Source: Saccoglossus kowalevskii (Eukaryota; Hemichordata; Enteropneusta; Harrimaniidae). From it: DNA of 22,809 nt. Numbering within the stretch: the first letter of the stretch is position 1; every line of letters starts with the position of its first letter. The stretch is taken from positions 213,687-236,495 of the forward strand of contig NW_003138337.1 of NCBI RefSeq assembly GCF_000003605.2. The letters are read 5' to 3'. The notes under the pieces were generated by a model. That model was not told the origin of the DNA and searched no databases. It was given only the letters and a program-made list of their open reading frames with translations. This document shows, piece after piece, positions 18,909 to 22,809 of the stretch. Made by a program: the position numbers and the translations under genes.

Positions 18909-20631
18909 AACATCAAACATAAAGATTAATCTTTCTTGACATTTCTCGGCTCATCGCATGTTCAATGTTTTGCATGAAGACGAAGATATTGTGTTTTTGC
19001 CGGTGGAGGCACAAGTAACATACTTGTTGTAAGGTACCTAGATTGGTTTCACAATATACACACGTCATATTGTTATTTTACAGGTGGCATGGACACTAAT
19101 CGTTGATTGGTCACGGAGGTATTTAGGTCAATAGATTTTCAAATTATGTTCATTATTGGTAAAAAAAAAAAAAAAAAAAAAAGATTACCGAATATTATAT
19201 ATTTTTGCTTTTTATATTTTTTGAATTGTGACTGAAAGAAGCTGAATGAAATTATAAACTATGCAGTGAGTTCAACAACTCATGTATGAAAAATAACTTT
19301 AATAAAGAAGATTTTATTTGGTAAAATTATTGTTCTGCATAAAAACAAAAGAAATTTACAATGTCGGAAAGGGAAGTCTTTATCGTAGTGTTTCTTATTG
19401 ACAAACAATCTTAGAATTCAATTATCATTTCCAAGTGATTTTACTAGATACACATTTTAAAAAGTGTTTTCAATAGAAACACGTATTGAAAAATGTATCA
19501 CTAACTTAGACACATGTATGATCATGAAACGTGGAATAGTGTCTCGACATGAACATGTTTGAATATGTAAAAGACAATCTAAATATTGCAAAATGCTTGT
19601 ATTGGAGACACAGGATAACAAACAATCATCAATACACATTACATCTAGTCGAAATACATTTTTCACTATTGCACAGTGATCATAACAATAAACAAATAAT
19701 AAGGGAATATTTATGAAAAAATATAAAAATTAGTAAGGTAAATTTGTGTATAATATTTTTTAAAAAGACATACATAAACAGTTTTTGGGGGAAAATGATA
19801 ACAAATGCATAAAGAAGTACATTTCGAAACTTATTTTAACTTATGTGCGGCTGGAAAAGTGTGTTTACTGAATTTCCAACCTTCCATGGAACTGACCCAT
19901 AATATACGTGTAAATGGTCACTTCGAAACAGATGTGTAATAAACTGAAACAAACAATGACATTTTAAAAATCTTTCTTCATTGATATATATGAACGTACT
20001 CAATCTCTTATCCTGTGGTATTGTTGTTTCGAATGCACATCAAATTCCTTGGAAAAAATAGTGGGACAAATAAAACATCATTTATTTCAGGTGAAAATAC
20101 TCACTAGAAAAATTACCGTGTTTCGATTTCATTTATAATCCATGAATTTGCATATATGCACTACATTCAATACATTTCATTCACTTTTCACTTTCTATCC
20201 GTCCAATGGTTGGATTGTTTTGTTTTCATCACTTTTAAAATCACTCCCCTAAAACGGAGCTGTGTTGTATTTTAAAAGTATATTTACTTAACCATAGCTC
20301 TTCTGGAACAGATAACGAAAAATCTGAAACAATAATATCCAATTTTAATAGGACAATTTTTTTTTTTCTCAAAATCCAGTATTAAATTATTTATCATTAT
20401 TTTTGTTTCAAGCAATGCGATATTTTAATCCAAAATATGCGACGTAAAATATTAGTGTTTTAGTAAGTTGAAATGAAAATACACCAGTAACACAGATTGA
20501 ACTGCATTTCACTGTTAAATTCTGCATAATGGGTTATAATTTCATTTGGTCTCTAATGGATGTCGGCAAGAAAATTATGCAGTATGAAATTCTCTGGCCC
20601 TGTAAATGCATGAATAAATCATTTATCGTAC
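18909..20631. other. AT-rich DNA with a 22-base A tract, no gene assigned
   Basis: Twenty-two consecutive A lie at 19161-19182. A short plus-strand frame upstream (about 18958-19030) ends at a donor-like GTAAGG, but no usable downstream exon was found. Otherwise nothing recognisable. Confidence 0.4.
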
Positions 20632-20715
20632 CAACCCCACATCGAGGATGCAGCAAATGACAATGCAGTACACATCTGCTGACACTGGCTATATCAATTA
20701 CACTTTCCACACGTT
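20632..20715 (-). CDS. candidate internal exon, cysteine-patterned extracellular module
   Basis: A strong acceptor (TTGTTACTCGCTTACAG) and a donor (GTTG-GTACGA) bound 84 nt in phase 1-1. The exon reads RVESVIDIASVSRCVLHC then HLLHPRCGV. V-x-S-x-C-x3-C-x6-C has the look of a PAN/Apple-like or similar secreted module, by pattern only. Symmetric phase 1-1 is typical of shuffled extracellular domains. If the donor is not used the frame stays open to TAA at 20534. No partner exon was established. Confidence 0.33.
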
Positions 20716-20840
20716 CTGTAAGCGAGTAACAATGCCACCATACCTTCAAGTTTATTGTGGATTACTTCCAGTTTCTTAAGAAAATCAAAAGGGTCCAAAT
20801 TGTTGCTTCTATAACAAACACGCCACCTGTTCGCATAGTA

Positions 20841-20872
20841 TGTCGGCGAGGGCGCAATAACTATCGCCGACA
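20841..20872. repeat. short GC-rich hairpin
   Basis: TGTCGGCGA and TCGCCGACA form a perfect 9-bp stem around a 14-base loop, in otherwise AT-rich DNA. No run of T follows and no role is evident. Confidence 0.5.
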
Positions 20873-22463
20873 ACCGTATTCCATTAGACTTTTAAAAATC
20901 ACTCAACTGTAAGACACATACCAACACACCGAGTACACCATAACTACCGCAGCAAATGTATTGTGTAGTGTTACCTTTGTGTATTTTAAATATATCTGCA
21001 TTAACCTTCACTGTGAAGGACAATATGGGAGTTGACTTAAATCACTGGTAGAAGCAAGGCTGGGCAAATTGTGCGAAATAGTAGTTAGTTAGAATTACCA
21101 CCGCGCAATCGAGACATTTCTAAATATGAATGATAACAAGAAAGTGACATTTCCAGAAATATAATTGGAATTGAAGCAAAGGAGTGTCCTATTAATATAT
21201 GATACATACTCACACATATTCGTACCTGTCTTATTGTGTGTGTGGGGGGGGGGTGTCATGTACACAATCAATTGAATTTAAAGAATTTGTGTAACCTGGT
21301 TATGCATGGTTCAGTTTGTCCTTGTGCCAAATATTACCTATAATGGTCAAGAATTCTGAAAAATAATTATAGACAGACCAAAAGAATATGACATGCTGCC
21401 AGACAGACATATTAGATGTCAATGAATGTATGTGCATATGTATGGCCTATCATAGCACTTTGTCTTGAAACCATGTCATGGCAAAAGATGATGAAAATCA
21501 AAATGATTGTCAGGTCACAATTTGTCATGAACTAAATGAAAAATAATAATAATCAGAAACAAAAATTAAGAGGCCTGTATTGAAATAGGGGGAGCTGTGA
21601 AAATTGACCAACAGTAATATTGAAATTGAAAGAGAATCAAGTTTGCTTGAATTAAAACAAATTCTCAAAAACATGTGAGGACATTTGGTATAATGGGATT
21701 TTTTGTTTCATAGTTTCATTTTAGTGATGTATTCTGACCCCCGGATTCTGACCTTGCATTCTTGCTACATTTACTTCCCGTTCATACCAGTTCAATTTCC
21801 CTGCATTGTTTCACCCAGATTTCATTAAAACCAACCTTCATTTCACAGTCACTCTAGTTTTCATTTTTTTTTAAATTATTTTACTATCTGATAAAAAGAT
21901 TTAACACTCCGATCATTCAATCCCCCATAGTACTTTCGCACACAATTATGACAGATGCGTCCGAACACGGGTAACCACTATTCCCCACCAGCACTAATTA
22001 GTGCCACCACATGTGTCAACGTTCACACAATGAGTACTTATAGTATCTGGTAACATTATCAATGTTGAAGGCACGCTGTCAAGCGTAGGTTTCGCCGACG
22101 AGCCTAAATTTGATGAACCCTTCGCGTTTTTGTCTTTCGTAATATGTCGATGTTCCATTGACAAATTCATATGAGCAATGAATCTGATGATAACTATACT
22201 GTAGCGTTGTTCTGCTCTGATAGTGATACAATGAGCTTTACTTTATCTTATTGCCAAAAGTATTGTATTAAATGGAGACAAATACACTTATTAGTAGAAA
22301 CAAAAATCTCTGGATTATTCAGAACGAATCCGCAACTATTCAACGCGTATTGACATGACGTCAAGGAAGTGGGTTCGTCCTATTTATTTAAAAATTTAGC
22401 CAGTTTTACGAATGCATGGTGGATTTAAACTGATAACTATAACTGATACTTGCACTTTCTTTG
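20873..22463. other. AT-rich DNA, no gene seen
   Basis: It contains a short TG repeat followed by ten G (21244-21253) and a perfect 14-bp palindrome GCACTAATTAGTGC (21991-22004), which holds TAATTA, the core of homeodomain sites. Reading both strands gave no credible exon. Confidence 0.4.
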
Positions 22464-22809
22464 TTTCAATGATAACATGGCTAGATTGATTCTTTTGATG
22501 TAGTCTCACTGAGGTAAGTGTATATACAGTAAGTGTGTGTTCAATAGTATGTTTCAATGATAACATGGCTAGATTGATTCTTTTGATATGGTTTCACTGA
22601 GGTAAGTGTATATACAGTAAGTGTGTATCCAATAGTATGTTTCAATGATAACATGGCTAGATTGATTCTTTTGATGTAGTCTCACTGAGGTAAGTGTATA
22701 TAAAGTAAGTGTGTATCCAATAGTATGTTTCAATGATAACATGGCTAGATTGATTCTTTTGATGTAGTCTCACTGAGGTAAGTGTATATACAGTAAGTGT
22801 GTATCCAAT
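22464..22809. repeat. 88-bp tandem repeat, about 3.9 copies, open at right edge
   Basis: Units begin with TTTCAATGATAACATGGC at 22464, 22552, 22640 and 22728, exactly 88 bp apart; the last is cut by the window end. Units three and four are almost identical, while unit one differs near its end (GTGTTC for GTATCC) and unit two in its middle (GATATGGTTTC). Each unit contains GAG-GTAAGTG and, 14 bases later, a second GTAAGTG. The array continues beyond the window. Confidence 0.95.

Noticed and set aside
18958-19083. Plus-strand frame MFNVLHEDEDIVFLPVEA followed by donor-like GTAAGG and an acceptor-like TTATTTTACAG
   Set aside because: The implied 55-bp intron is very short and the joined frame stops after five codons.
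19161-19182. Poly(A) tract as the tail of a retroposed copy
   Set aside because: No target duplication, upstream element body or coding remnant was identified, so it may be a simple homopolymer.
1-22809. CRISPR arrays, bacterial operons or phage genes
   Set aside because: No such repeats or gene layout; introns, mariner and EGF exons show animal DNA.

Overview
The window looks like nuclear DNA of an animal. Support comes from a split gene built of one-domain EGF exons with GT-AG introns and phase-1 junctions, a decayed mariner transposon, a tRNA-derived SINE-like insertion and a CpG-rich promoter-like patch in otherwise AT-rich DNA. A marine invertebrate, perhaps a lophotrochozoan, would fit, but the sequence alone does not settle the phylum. 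Most open frames here are chance frames; real coding sequence is a small fraction of the window. One assembly gap (610 N) lies at 10861-11470.

The best-supported gene is on the minus strand between 5269 and 1577. The model, worked out from splice sites and phase, is a 20-nt first coding exon, a 50-nt exon completing a signal peptide, a row of ~100-nt EGF exons each in phase 1-1, and a last exon encoding a GPI-signal-like hydrophobic tail, followed by a stop and an AATAAA. Read without one defective exon it gives a 187-residue secreted, probably membrane-tethered protein with four EGF domains. The array is visibly turning over: introns flanking neighbouring exons resemble each other, one exon (2862-3016) is a frame-breaking fusion of two EGF exons, and one copy (about 2433-2574) has lost its splice sites. 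A ~520-bp inverted-repeat element sits in the longest intron.

To the left (1-900) lie a CpG-rich fold-back repeat, a two-copy tandem repeat and a dispersed repeat that recurs at 18.8 kb. To the right are a 1,090-bp dead mariner (6046-7135), a ~0.5-kb duplicated segment (8304-8748 and 10289 into the gap), a candidate first coding exon beside a CpG-rich patch (12025-12160), and a ~2.4-kb element with ~180-bp terminal inverted repeats (12118-14561) that carries a SINE-like insertion but no transposase frame.

The right third (14.5-22.8 kb) is mostly featureless AT-rich DNA. It holds two minus-strand candidate exons of secreted cysteine-containing proteins (16473-16781 with a signal peptide; 20632-20715), some hairpins and homopolymer tracts. 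At the right edge is an 88-bp tandem repeat in which every unit carries two 5'-splice-site-like GTAAGT sequences.
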